From positions 1 through 17,070 of the forward strand of contig DUSB01000030.1 of NCBI GenBank assembly GCA_012840625.1: DNA of 17,070 bases. Direction: 5' to 3'. Below, one piece after another: positions 6,954 through 14,157 of this stretch. How positions within the stretch are numbered: the stretch's first letter is position 1; each line of letters begins with the position of its first letter. Made by a program: the position numbers and the translations under genes. The notes under the pieces were generated by a model. The model did no database searches, was not told where the DNA came from, and saw nothing but the letters and a program-made list of their open reading frames with translations. The DNA is from Syntrophomonadaceae bacterium (lineage in GTDB: Bacteria; Bacillota; Syntrophomonadia; Syntrophomonadales; Syntrophomonadaceae).

Positions 6954-7781
6954 CTAGAGCTCTTCAAGAACTTCGCTCTTCATTTTAAAGCCATGTTCTG
7001 CGGAGGGAAACTGACCGGATTCCACTTCTTTTTTGTAAGCCAGCAGTGCTTCCTGAATCAGCGGTTCTAGGTGGGCAAATTTTTTGACAAATTTAGGTAC
7101 ATGACCCCTGGTTATGCCCAACATATCGTTAATGACCAGCACCTGACCATCACAGTAAGGACCAGCCCCAATGCCGATGGTGGGACAGGATACCTCCTGG
7201 GTAATCCTTTGCGCCAATGGCGTAGGTACACATTCCAACACGATGGCAAAGACCCCGGCTTCGTCGAGAGCCCTGGCGTCCTCTATCGCCTTCCTGGCTG
7301 TTTCTACATCCTTACCCTGTACTTTAAACCCGCCGAACTGATTCACGGACTGCGGTGTCAGACCGATATGCCCTACTACTGGAATCTGGGCATCTAAAAT
7401 GGCTTTTATGGTATCAACCCGCTCCACGCCGCCTTCGAGTTTGACCGCCTGGGCACTGCCCTCCTGTATCAAACGACCGGCGTTGCGAACCGCCTCCTCA
7501 ATGGTAACATGATAGGATAAAAAAGGCATATCAGCCACCACCATGCTGTAGCTGGTGCCTCTGCTAACTGCTCTGGTATGATGAACCATATCATCCATGG
7601 TTACAGGCAGGGTATCCTCATATCCCAGTACCACATTGCCCAGTGAATCTCCGACGAGAATCATATCTATTTCAGCTGCATCAACCATAGCTGCCATTGA
7701 ATAATCATACGAGGTCAGCATGGTAATTTTTTCTCCATTTTGTTTTTTCTCTTTTATTGTCGCTGTACTCACTCTTGCCAT
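6954..7781 (-). CDS. panB: 3-methyl-2-oxobutanoate hydroxymethyltransferase
   Basis: Transfers the hydroxymethyl group of 5,10-methylene-tetrahydrofolate to 2-oxoisovalerate, forming ketopantoate, the first committed pantothenate step. It therefore consumes the cofactor made by the adjacent fol genes. 275 residues. Metal and substrate motifs of the family: VGDSLGNV (43-50, D45), VTMDDM (60-65), VADMPFLSY (82-90, D84), KLEGG (114-118), GHIGLTPQSV, VLECVP and GIGAGPYCDGQVLV. ATG at 7781 with AGGAGG 8 bases upstream. It lies 21 bp after the DUF2520 gene. Confidence 0.97.
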   Translation of the reverse strand: MARVSTATIKEKKQNGEKITMLTSYDYSMAAMVDAAEIDMILVGDSLGNVVLGYEDTLPVTMDDMVHHTRAVSRGTSYSMVVADMPFLSYHVTIEEAVRNAGRLIQEGSAQAVKLEGGVERVDTIKAILDAQIPVVGHIGLTPQSVNQFGGFKVQGKDVETARKAIEDARALDEAGVFAIVLECVPTPLAQRITQEVSCPTIGIGAGPYCDGQVLVINDMLGITRGHVPKFVKKFAHLEPLIQEALLAYKKEVESGQFPSAEHGFKMKSEVLEEL

Positions 7782-7802
7782 TATTAAGACCTCCTCCTGA
7801 TG

Positions 7803-8690
7803 TTACAATGTTGCTCGGGAAAGTTCCTGAATAAATAATTTCTGGAATTCCTCTCTCGCGCCTGCATCAATGGTGCCTTTTTCTACAGCTATCTGGGCGG
7901 TGTAGAATCCCAGCCAGCTATAAAGTCTGGTAAGATCTGGTGCCATTTCTTCCAGACAGGCCAAATGTTTCAGGATAGTGGAGAGATCTCCTCTGGCAAT
8001 AGGACCGGTTAAAGCTTTTGGAATTCCTATGTTTTCAATGTTTTGAACCGTTCCATTAATGAGAGGCATTAATGCCTTGACAGCCAAACTTTTTGGAATT
8101 CCGGTTGACTCCAATAATTTTACACCAAAATCAATCAAAGTTACCAGATAATTGGAAACAACGCAAGCACCTGCATGATACAGGGGCTTGGCCTTTCTAT
8201 CAATAAAGAAATACTCGCCATCAAGCGTTTCTACAATACATACTGCTGCGTCATAGGCTTCTTTGTCACCCTCAATGCTGAATACGGACCCTGGCAGGTT
8301 GTTAACTGCCATGTTTAGATTGGCAAAGGATTGTAAGGGGTGCACGGATAAAACGCGCGCGCCAAAGTCCTTGGCCCGATCCAGAACCTCCGACGACTGT
8401 GCACCACTCATATGCACGACAATCTCACCGGGATAAAACGCCCCCCGATCAGCCAGTAAATTGGCAACGTCCTCAATAGCACTGTCACACGGAGTGATAA
8501 ACAAAATTTCAGCGGAACAGGAAACTTCTTCCGGGGTTGAATAAGACTTGCATCGAGTTCGTTCTACAAGCTGCTTAGTAGATTCGGGCTTAATATCATA
8601 AACGCCCGTAATCTCATAGCCTTTCTCATTCAATACTACCCCTATAGCCGTACCAACAACACCTGCTCCGATGATGCCGATCTTTTCCAT
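7803..8690 (-). CDS. panG: DUF2520-type NAD(P)-binding oxidoreductase, probable ketopantoate reductase (PanG type)
   Basis: 295 residues with an N-terminal Rossmann fold (GIIGAGVVG, G8-x-G10-x-x-G13) and a helical C-terminal domain (about 160-295) containing YHAGACVVSNYLVTL, PKALTGPIARGD and LYSWLGFYTAQIA. This architecture is that of the Rossmann-like plus DUF2520 family. Seen: it sits immediately before panB-panC-panD, 21 bp from panB, with GGAGG 7 bases before its ATG, and no panE-like gene is in the window. From memory of the literature: a third ketopantoate reductase class, PanG, was described in Francisella and has homologues in Firmicutes. I believe it is this family. Inference: it supplies the missing NAD(P)H reduction of ketopantoate to pantoate. 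A different oxidoreductase role is possible, because distant paralogues exist outside pan clusters. Confidence 0.75.
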   Translation of the reverse strand: MEKIGIIGAGVVGTAIGVVLNEKGYEITGVYDIKPESTKQLVERTRCKSYSTPEEVSCSAEILFITPCDSAIEDVANLLADRGAFYPGEIVVHMSGAQSSEVLDRAKDFGARVLSVHPLQSFANLNMAVNNLPGSVFSIEGDKEAYDAAVCIVETLDGEYFFIDRKAKPLYHAGACVVSNYLVTLIDFGVKLLESTGIPKSLAVKALMPLINGTVQNIENIGIPKALTGPIARGDLSTILKHLACLEEMAPDLTRLYSWLGFYTAQIAVEKGTIDAGAREEFQKLFIQELSRATL

Positions 8691-8708
8691 TTAGACTTCC
8701 TCCTTTAA

Positions 8709-8760
8709 AACAGGACATATACGATCATCTTTTGCCCTGCTTTCACCTTTCCGTCCTGTT
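8709..8760 (-). other. Long-loop hairpin before the DUF2520/pan genes
   Basis: A perfect 8-bp inverted repeat (AACAGGAC at 8709-8716, GTCCTGTT at 8753-8760) encloses 36 bases in the folK-panG gap. On the minus strand the second arm runs into TTTTAAAGGAGG, so a short T-run and the panG ribosome site follow directly. It could be a partial terminator between the fol and pan genes or a translational control hairpin. It matches no riboswitch I recognise. Confidence 0.4.
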
Positions 8761-8770
8761 CCATTTTTGG

Positions 8771-9316
8771 TTACAGGCGGGATCCTGATTTAGGAGTGTC
8801 AATGTGAGACCCCTTATTCAGATCTAGCATGTTCGGAATACTTTTATTATCTGTCCGGGCCTTTACTCTAATCAACACCTCCTTGAGATTGGTCCCATCT
8901 GGAAGTACAATATCCGGATTGATTTCCAGCAGTGGGATCAGTACAAACAACCGTTCACAAAGGTAAGGATGGGGAACCTTTAGTTCCGGCTCATCCACAG
9001 TCTGTTCTCCATAGAGGAGAATATCTAGATCTATTATTCGGGGACCCCATTTCTCTTTGCGCTGGCGTCCCATGTTTATTTCAATGTTTAATAAAACAGA
9101 TAAGAGTTGCAGAGGTGAAAATTCGGTTTCTATTTCAATAACCTGGTTCAAAAAATCGTCTTGATCGGTTTTACCCCAGGGCACGGTTTGGTATATGGAT
9201 GATGTCCGGGTAATTTTGGTATCTGCGATCATGGCGATATGCTTCTGGGCTTGGGCAAGATTTTCTTCTTTTTCTCCTACATTTGACCCAAGAGCGATAT
9301 AAGCTTTATTTTTCAC
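8771..9316 (-). CDS. folK: 2-amino-4-hydroxy-6-hydroxymethyldihydropteridine diphosphokinase (HPPK)
   Basis: Pyrophosphorylates 6-hydroxymethyl-dihydropterin with ATP, giving the pterin substrate of FolP. 181 residues, about 20 more than usual because of a polar C-terminal tail. Family signature: ALGSNVG (8-14), YQTVPWG (42-48), DFLNQV (54-59) and RQRKEKWGPRIIDLDILLYG (84-103) with the metal-binding aspartates D96 and D98, then HPYLCERLFVLIPLLEI. The start is GTG at 9316, preceded by AGAGGTG with 8 bases of spacing. No ATG fits. It follows folB by 117 bp and precedes the pan genes by 80 bp. Confidence 0.96.
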   Translation of the reverse strand: MKNKAYIALGSNVGEKEENLAQAQKHIAMIADTKITRTSSIYQTVPWGKTDQDDFLNQVIEIETEFSPLQLLSVLLNIEINMGRQRKEKWGPRIIDLDILLYGEQTVDEPELKVPHPYLCERLFVLIPLLEINPDIVLPDGTNLKEVLIRVKARTDNKSIPNMLDLNKGSHIDTPKSGSRL

Positions 9317-9341
9317 CCTATTTTCACCTCTAAGTTAGCAT

Positions 9342-9356
9342 ACCGTTTTTTACGGT
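9342..9356. repeat. Small hairpin in the folB-folK gap
   Basis: ACCGT (9342-9346) and ACGGT (9352-9356) form a short stem around five T residues (A residues in the minus-strand transcript). It lies about 26 bases before the folK start. It is too small for a convincing terminator. The rest of the 117-bp gap holds an AT-rich stretch but no promoter I would defend. Confidence 0.3.
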
Positions 9357-9433
9357 GCAAGGAAAATAATTAGCAACTATGTATAATAAACCCTCTCCGG
9401 CTTCGAATATGATGCTTTTACCGCTATTTCAAA

Positions 9434-9793
9434 TTACTTTAAACTACGATAAATTTGCACGGCAAAATGATCAAATCTGCCCTCCACCGGAGCTTCAGGT
9501 TTATAGACGGTTACCTTTACTGCTTTAAGCGGAAAATGCAGCAGTAAAGAGGCCGCAATATTCTCTGCTAAAGCTTCTATCAAGTTAAAGCTTTCCCCTT
9601 CTACAATTTTTTTAACATGATAAAAAACTTCATCATAGGATACGGTGTCCTTAATATCATCGCTCCAGCCGGCAGTATGAAGACTGGTATAAAGATCCAG
9701 ATCAATAATGAAGGGCTGAACCTGTTCTTTTTCCTGCGCTAGAACACCATGACAGCCTTGAAAGCGCAGCCCCCGGGCCATAATCTTATCCAT
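9434..9793 (-). CDS. folB: Dihydroneopterin aldolase
   Basis: Cleaves 7,8-dihydroneopterin to 6-hydroxymethyl-dihydropterin and glycolaldehyde. 119 residues, as usual for the family. It begins MDKIMARGLRFQGCHGVLAQEK, with the substrate-binding Glu (E21), tyrosine Y53 in DTVSYDEVF and catalytic Lys K98 in VYKPEAPVEG. LIEALAENIA (71-80) supplies the glutamate that anchors the pterin. The ATG at 9793 overlaps the folP stop (9786-9788) by 8 bases, so translation is probably coupled. Its own ribosome site is poor. An in-frame ATG six codons upstream would add residues not typical of the family. Confidence 0.95.
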   Translation of the reverse strand: MDKIMARGLRFQGCHGVLAQEKEQVQPFIIDLDLYTSLHTAGWSDDIKDTVSYDEVFYHVKKIVEGESFNLIEALAENIAASLLLHFPLKAVKVTVYKPEAPVEGRFDHFAVQIYRSLK

Positions 9794-10979
9794 GCTGGTA
9801 CACCACTGCATCCGTCATCATGGCTACCCGCTTGCTTTCCCTGACATCGTGTACCCGTACCATATCAGCGCCATTCATAATGCCGATGGCTACGGCGGCC
9901 AAAGAACCTTCTACCCTTTCCTGAACCTCCAGGTTCAGGGTCTGACCAATGAAGGTCTTACGCGATGCTCCCAGCAGGATAGGACAGCCAAGACTTTTAA
10001 AGGAAGCCAGTTCACGAAGCAGCTGGAGGTTTTCTTCCCGGGTCTTGCCAAAGCCTAGGCCAGGATCAACCATAATCAAATCCCCCGGCAGACCGGCCTT
10101 TTCTGCTTTTTCTATCGATGCCTGCAGTTCACCGGCGATATCCGCAATCAGATCCTGATAGGGCTCACCCGGTCTCATCTGCATACGATTATGCATGATG
10201 ACTACCGGTGCCTGGAAGCGTACCAGAACCTCCAGCAGCTGTGGATCCAAGGTCAGATTGCCAATATCGTTAATTAAATGCGCTCCCCGCTCCAATACGG
10301 CCTCAGCTACCTCGGCACGAAAGGTATCCACCGATACCGGTATATCCCTGTTAACCAGGGCTTCGACTACTGGCAGCACCCGGGCCAGCTCTTCTTCTGT
10401 ACTGGCCATGGTGGAACGGGGCCGGGAGGAAGCACCTCCTACATCAATGATGTCTGCTCCCTCTTCCATCATCTGCTGTGCATGTTCTACCGCGCGTACG
10501 GGATCAAGATACTGGCCGCCATCAGAAAAGGAATCCGGGGTTACATTTAAAATGCCCATGATCAGCGTACGTTCACCCAGGGGTAGCTTTTTCCCCCCCG
10601 CCAGGCGGAAGTTTTTAACCGCAGGTTCGGCATTTTGTAAAATACGGTCTATATCCTCAGCAATGTATTTGAGTTTAAAAGGCTGCAGACGCAGTTTGGC
10701 GGTTAAGAGTTCATACTGGCGCAGTGTTCCCAGCAGAAGGACATCGCTGTTTTCTTCGCCGGTAAGGGCATGATAAGCGACGGCGGCTTCGCCTCCTTTG
10801 GCCAGCATCTCCTGTTTGATGATATTAGCTGCCGGCGGAGAAATGTTTTTTAACATGATGCAGCGAAAAACCGCTTTGGGCAGCATCCACTCCATGCCGG
10901 CCTGACTGCAACCTGTTTTTTGCAAAAAAGCCCGGGCCTGTTCACGATTGTGAATTTGGGCTGCGTAATGTGCTTGCAT
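9786..10979 (-). CDS. folP: Dihydropteroate synthase, long form with N-terminal extension
   Basis: Condenses hydroxymethyl-dihydropterin diphosphate with p-aminobenzoate to dihydropteroate, the sulfonamide target. 397 residues. The TIM-barrel DHPS domain occupies about 135-397: LIMGILNVTPDSFSDGG (139-155), IIDVGGASSRPRS (177-189), VSVDTFR (215-221), INDIG (236-240), VIMHNR (260-265), MVDPGLGFGKT (303-313) and ILLGASRKTFIG (334-345). Residues 1-134 are an extra domain of unknown function; long clostridial forms like this are known. The loop GGASSRPRS departs from the usual GGESTRPG at three positions. ATG at 10979 is 7 bases after GGAGG and 22 bp after the HD gene. An upstream in-frame ATG at 11024 would lie inside that gene and lacks a ribosome site. 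Confidence 0.95.
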   Translation of the reverse strand: MQAHYAAQIHNREQARAFLQKTGCSQAGMEWMLPKAVFRCIMLKNISPPAANIIKQEMLAKGGEAAVAYHALTGEENSDVLLLGTLRQYELLTAKLRLQPFKLKYIAEDIDRILQNAEPAVKNFRLAGGKKLPLGERTLIMGILNVTPDSFSDGGQYLDPVRAVEHAQQMMEEGADIIDVGGASSRPRSTMASTEEELARVLPVVEALVNRDIPVSVDTFRAEVAEAVLERGAHLINDIGNLTLDPQLLEVLVRFQAPVVIMHNRMQMRPGEPYQDLIADIAGELQASIEKAEKAGLPGDLIMVDPGLGFGKTREENLQLLRELASFKSLGCPILLGASRKTFIGQTLNLEVQERVEGSLAAVAIGIMNGADMVRVHDVRESKRVAMMTDAVVYQHG

Positions 10980-11001
10980 AGGGCTACCTCCAATAAAGTT
11001 T

Positions 11002-11526
11002 TTAATATTCAAAACTGGTAACACTGAATTCTTTGTTCTCTATTTTGGGACAGCGGTGACGGTGATCGCACTGGCTGCATACGCGGGACAGATTATCGGC
11101 CCTATGAATGCGTTCGCCGAGAAAACTCATATCCCGGCTGATGTTGCGGTGCTCATAAATAGCCCGACAGATGATTTCGATCTCATTTTCATTAAAGTGA
11201 ATACGGGGTAAGATGTCTCGCGCCAATCTGGATCCATAGGAAGCATGATCCACACCCATCTGGTATTCCTTCCATTTTCCAATGTCATGGAGCAAACCAG
11301 CTGCATAAATAAGTTCTTTGGCGGCCAGTCTGCCACTGAGATTGGCTTCCATTACAAAGTATCCCAGATCATTATTCTCAAGAACCAGGATATAGGCGAT
11401 CCTGGCTACATCCGTATGATGATGAAGATCATGTCGGCAGTATTTCAAGTTTCTTTCCTCGTTGATATTGCGTTCCATGTAGTCGTGGTAAAGAGGATCT
11501 CGGAGCAACATTTCAATACGTTTCAT
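11002..11526 (-). CDS. HD-domain phosphohydrolase of unknown substrate
   Basis: 174 residues. HD-superfamily metal-dependent phosphohydrolase: an early histidine cluster (H32-H37, RHDLHHHTDVAR), the HD pair in GLLHDIGKW (H80-D81), YEHRN (H127) and a late aspartate in RIHRADNLSR (D144). After the fold comes a small cysteine cluster, CSQCDHRHRC (C150, C153, C159), that could bind metal. The ATG at 11526 is preceded by AGAGGTG with 6 bases of spacing. A GTG three codons earlier is less well placed. It is the first gene of the fol-pan run, 22 bp before folP. Seen: family and position. Inferred: a role in the pterin branch, perhaps dephosphorylating a dihydroneopterin phosphate. Other HD hydrolases act on nucleotides or (p)ppGpp, so the substrate is open. 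Confidence 0.8.
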   Translation of the reverse strand: MKRIEMLLRDPLYHDYMERNINEERNLKYCRHDLHHHTDVARIAYILVLENNDLGYFVMEANLSGRLAAKELIYAAGLLHDIGKWKEYQMGVDHASYGSRLARDILPRIHFNENEIEIICRAIYEHRNISRDMSFLGERIHRADNLSRVCSQCDHRHRCPKIENKEFSVTSFEY

Positions 11527-11607
11527 TAAGGTCACCTCTACTCTTTTTTCTTATCACCAACAAGCTTATTATTCACCATTTACCAGCAGGACTGTTTGCA
11601 CTGTTTT

Positions 11608-11638
11608 TTAAGATTTACAAGGGGTAGTATTAAGATTT
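11608..11638. promoter_or_regulatory. Direct repeat upstream of the fol-pan run
   Basis: TTAAGATTT occurs at 11608-11616 and again at 11630-11638, a 22-bp period (about two helical turns), some 80-110 bp before the HD gene start. Such phased repeats can be operator half-sites. No -35/-10 pair of convincing spacing was found in the AT-rich 11527-11715 stretch, so the promoter of this run is not assigned. Confidence 0.25.
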
Positions 11639-11715
11639 GCTTTATCAAAATATATTACACGATAATTTTAAAAATCCTTCCTAACAGGGAAAATGATTCG
11701 TTTTTAAGAAAATAA

Positions 11716-11737
11716 AATGCCGGGTATGCCCGGCATT
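11716..11737 (-). terminator. Strong terminator downstream of ftsH
   Basis: A perfect 9-bp stem AATGCCGGG (11716-11724) / CCCGGCATT (11729-11737) with a TATG loop. On the minus strand it is followed by TTATTTTC, a classic intrinsic terminator. It lies about 320 bp past the ftsH stop, so the ftsH transcript would carry a long 3' tail or a separate small RNA would end here. Confidence 0.85.
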
Positions 11738-12054
11738 ATTCCTCAATCTATTTATGCAAACTCCTATCGCAGGATAGAGTTCTTCCTCCCGGAAAAAGAG
11801 GGTAGGCTCGCTTGCCTGATGCCCCGGGGTCAGTTCTATAAATGCGGTTGCGCTGAAAGCAAAGCTGAAAATCGCCGCGGATAGTTCTCAGAACTTCCTG
11901 TCAGCCTGCGCATGGTCGCAATCATCCCCTTGCCTGCCCCTGCTATACCGATGCTGAAGAATAAACTGCAGCGGTTCAGAAGCAAAGGTCCCTATCCCCT
12001 GTACAGCATCAGTTTTCAAGAAAAGGCTTCCTACCTTACTATCTTACCTCCTGC
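11738..12054 (-). other. Unexplained 317-bp region between ftsH and its terminator
   Basis: No gene of normal size is evident. It contains small hairpins (AGTTC-TGA-GAACT near 11884-11896 on the minus strand, CTATC/GATAG near 11763-11776) and the palindrome CCCCGGGG near 11822-11829. GGAGGTAAG stands directly after the ftsH stop with no start codon at workable distance. A minus-strand frame of about 43 codons from a TTG near 12020 is possible but unsupported. No tRNA, riboswitch, 6S, SRP or RNase P signature was recognised. It may be a long 3' UTR or an uncharacterised small RNA. Confidence 0.35.
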
Positions 12055-13995
12055 TTATTGCCGGGGCGGTTCTGAATTAGAAGAATCATCCTGCTGTGTC
12101 TGTATGGTTGACTCTTGAAAACCCAGCAGTACCTCTTCCTGCACTTCGTCCCCGGACGGCTCTTCTACTTCCTGAGGAGTTTCTTGTGGATGGTATTCTT
12201 CACCTTTGAATAAGGCTTCGAATTCCTCGGCTTCCATGGTTTCCTGTTCCATCAAGCGCGCGGCGATGACGTGCAGTTTATCCATGTTTTCCTTCAGGAT
12301 ATCTTCCGCTTTTTGATAGGATTGATCAATAAATTTGGAAGCCTCTTTATCAATAGCATAAGCAATAGCATCCGAATAGTCCCGATCACGGGAAATATCC
12401 CGTCCCAGAAACACTTCTTCGCTCTTATGTCCAAAGGTAAGCGGACCTAATTCTTCGCTCATACCGTATTCCATAATCATTTTGCGTACGATGGCGGTGG
12501 CTCGCTCCAGATCATTTTGCGCACCGGTGCTGACATCGTTTAACACCAGTGCTTCTGCTGCGCGCCCCCCCAGCAGGGTGGCCACCTCATCCAGTAAATA
12601 TGATTTGGTAATATAGTTACGATCTTCTTCGGGCAGCAGCAAGGTATAGCCCCCGGCCCGGCCGCGAGGAATAATCGATATCTTATGCAGTTTATCCATG
12701 TTCGGCAGTGAATAGCCGACAATGGCGTGCCCGGTTTCGTGATAGGCGACCAGTCGCTTCTCCTTCTCGGAAATAACCCGGGTCTTCTTTTCTGGTCCGG
12801 CAATCACGCGCTCAATGGATTCTTCCATATCGTGCATGGTAATTTTATCGTGATTACGACGTGCAGCCAGCAGAGCTGCTTCATTAACTACGTTGGCCAG
12901 ATCAGCTCCGGTAAAACCGGGAGTACGTCGGGCAATAACCTCCAGGTCTACATCGCTGCCCATCGGTTTGCCCTGTATATGAACAACGAGTATGGCTTCT
13001 CTGCCTTTGACATCAGGACGATCAATCAAGATGTGGCGATCAAAGCGTCCGGGACGCAGTAAAGCCGGATCCAGTATATCAGGACGGTTGGTAGCCGCCA
13101 TGACAATAATTCCCTCGTTGGTGCTAAAACCATCCATTTCTACCAGCAGCTGGTTCAAGGTCTGTTCACGTTCATCATGTCCGCCACCCAGACCAGCACC
13201 CCGCTGACGCCCCACAGCATCAATTTCATCTATAAAAACAATACAGGGCGCATTTTTTTTCGCCTGCTCAAAAAGATCCCTGACTCTGGCAGCTCCAACT
13301 CCAACGAACATCTCAACAAAATCCGAGCCGCTGATGGAGAAAAAGGGTACTCCCGCTTCACCTGCTACCGCTTTGGCCATCAGGGTTTTCCCTGTGCCGG
13401 GAGCACCGAATAGCAGCACGCCTTTAGGGATTTTGGCGCCCATCTTAATAAACTTCTGCGGATTTTTAAGAAATTCTACTACTTCCTGCATTTCTTCTTT
13501 GGCTTCTTCAGCCCCGGCTACATCTTTGAAGGTAATTTCGACATCGTCAGCTGACATCATCCGGGCCTTACTTCGTCCAAACTGCATAACCCGGTTTCCT
13601 CCACCCTGAGTCTGATTCATGATGAAAATGAGGAAGGCAATAAGGATAAGGATCGGAAGCAGTGTGGTCAAAAGCGACATCCACCATGGTGGGGGCGGCG
13701 CTTCATCCACCGTCACTTTGATGCCTTTTTCCTGCATAAATTTAGTCAGATCCGGGTCTATATCCGTTTTGGTAATAACCGTCTCCCCGTCTTTTGATTC
13801 TGCGGTAATATTATAAATTTTATCATCCACTTCTACTGAAGCACTCTTGATCTGCTGCCGCTCAACCAGGGAATAAAACTCGGAATAAGTAATTTCTTTT
13901 TCCCTAACAGCCGGTTCCGAGGTCATTTTTATTGCAAAAAGTGCCAGTAAGATAATAAGAACATATATGGCTATATTTTTCAGTGCCCGATCCAA
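12055..13995 (-). CDS. ftsH: ATP-dependent zinc metalloprotease FtsH
   Basis: Membrane-anchored hexameric AAA+ protease for quality control of membrane and regulatory proteins. 646 residues: TM1 about 7-24; external domain 25-105; TM2 about 107-126; AAA+ module with Walker A GAPGTGKT (197-204), pore loop FVEMFVGVGA (226-235), Walker B FIDEID (254-259) and second region of homology ATNRPDILDPALLRPGRFDR (301-320); protease domain with zinc site HETGH (419-423) and third ligand D495 in GAQNDLERA. The last 45 residues are an acidic, Gln/Pro-rich, probably disordered tail. The start is TTG at 13995 with GGAGG 9 bases upstream. No ATG or GTG is in frame before it. It has its own promoter after tilS; the hpt gene usual between these two in Firmicutes is absent. 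Confidence 0.97.
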   Translation of the reverse strand: MDRALKNIAIYVLIILLALFAIKMTSEPAVREKEITYSEFYSLVERQQIKSASVEVDDKIYNITAESKDGETVITKTDIDPDLTKFMQEKGIKVTVDEAPPPPWWMSLLTTLLPILILIAFLIFIMNQTQGGGNRVMQFGRSKARMMSADDVEITFKDVAGAEEAKEEMQEVVEFLKNPQKFIKMGAKIPKGVLLFGAPGTGKTLMAKAVAGEAGVPFFSISGSDFVEMFVGVGAARVRDLFEQAKKNAPCIVFIDEIDAVGRQRGAGLGGGHDEREQTLNQLLVEMDGFSTNEGIIVMAATNRPDILDPALLRPGRFDRHILIDRPDVKGREAILVVHIQGKPMGSDVDLEVIARRTPGFTGADLANVVNEAALLAARRNHDKITMHDMEESIERVIAGPEKKTRVISEKEKRLVAYHETGHAIVGYSLPNMDKLHKISIIPRGRAGGYTLLLPEEDRNYITKSYLLDEVATLLGGRAAEALVLNDVSTGAQNDLERATAIVRKMIMEYGMSEELGPLTFGHKSEEVFLGRDISRDRDYSDAIAYAIDKEASKFIDQSYQKAEDILKENMDKLHVIAARLMEQETMEAEEFEALFKGEEYHPQETPQEVEEPSGDEVQEEVLLGFQESTIQTQQDDSSNSEPPRQ

Positions 13996-14079
13996 TCTAT
14001 GATCCCTCCCCTTCGGTAGAATGCAATCATTATGCGTTTATAAAGGTATTTGGCGTTTAATTTCTCCAAGATCTGTCAT

Positions 14080-14108
14080 ATTGTAGCATAAGGACCCGGG
14101 CTTTTCAA
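14080..14108 (-). promoter_or_regulatory. Promoter of ftsH
   Basis: Minus-strand TTGAAA (plus 14103-14108) and TACAAT (14080-14085) are separated by 17 bp, each 5/6 to the housekeeping consensus. The predicted start near 14073 leaves about 78 bases before the TTG. No CIRCE or CtsR-like repeat is seen beside it. Confidence 0.75.
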
Positions 14109-14138
14109 CGAACCCTGTGCCTTGGCCTCGCTTGCTGA

Positions 14139-14157
14139 TCAGCCTGACAAAGGCTGA
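14139..14157. repeat. Hairpin at the end of tilS
   Basis: TCAGCCT (14139-14145) and AGGCTGA (14151-14157) form a 7-bp stem with a 5-base loop covering the last tilS codons and stop. It has no T-run, so it is more likely an mRNA 3'-end structure than a full terminator. Confidence 0.5.

Noticed and set aside
10195..10773. A 192-codon plus-strand frame rich in Ser/Arg
   Set aside because: It is antisense to the conserved FolP barrel. The Ser/Arg bias is what the complementary frame of this coding sequence produces.
11738..12054. Riboswitch or known housekeeping RNA
   Set aside because: The sequence was read for TPP, SAM, FMN, cobalamin, glycine, c-di-GMP, c-di-AMP, T-box, 6S, SRP and RNase P core motifs and none was found in the expected order.
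11912..12118. A 68-codon plus-strand frame over the ftsH end
   Set aside because: It overlaps the ftsH C-terminus in antisense and lacks a ribosome site. It was not used to explain the 11738-12054 region.
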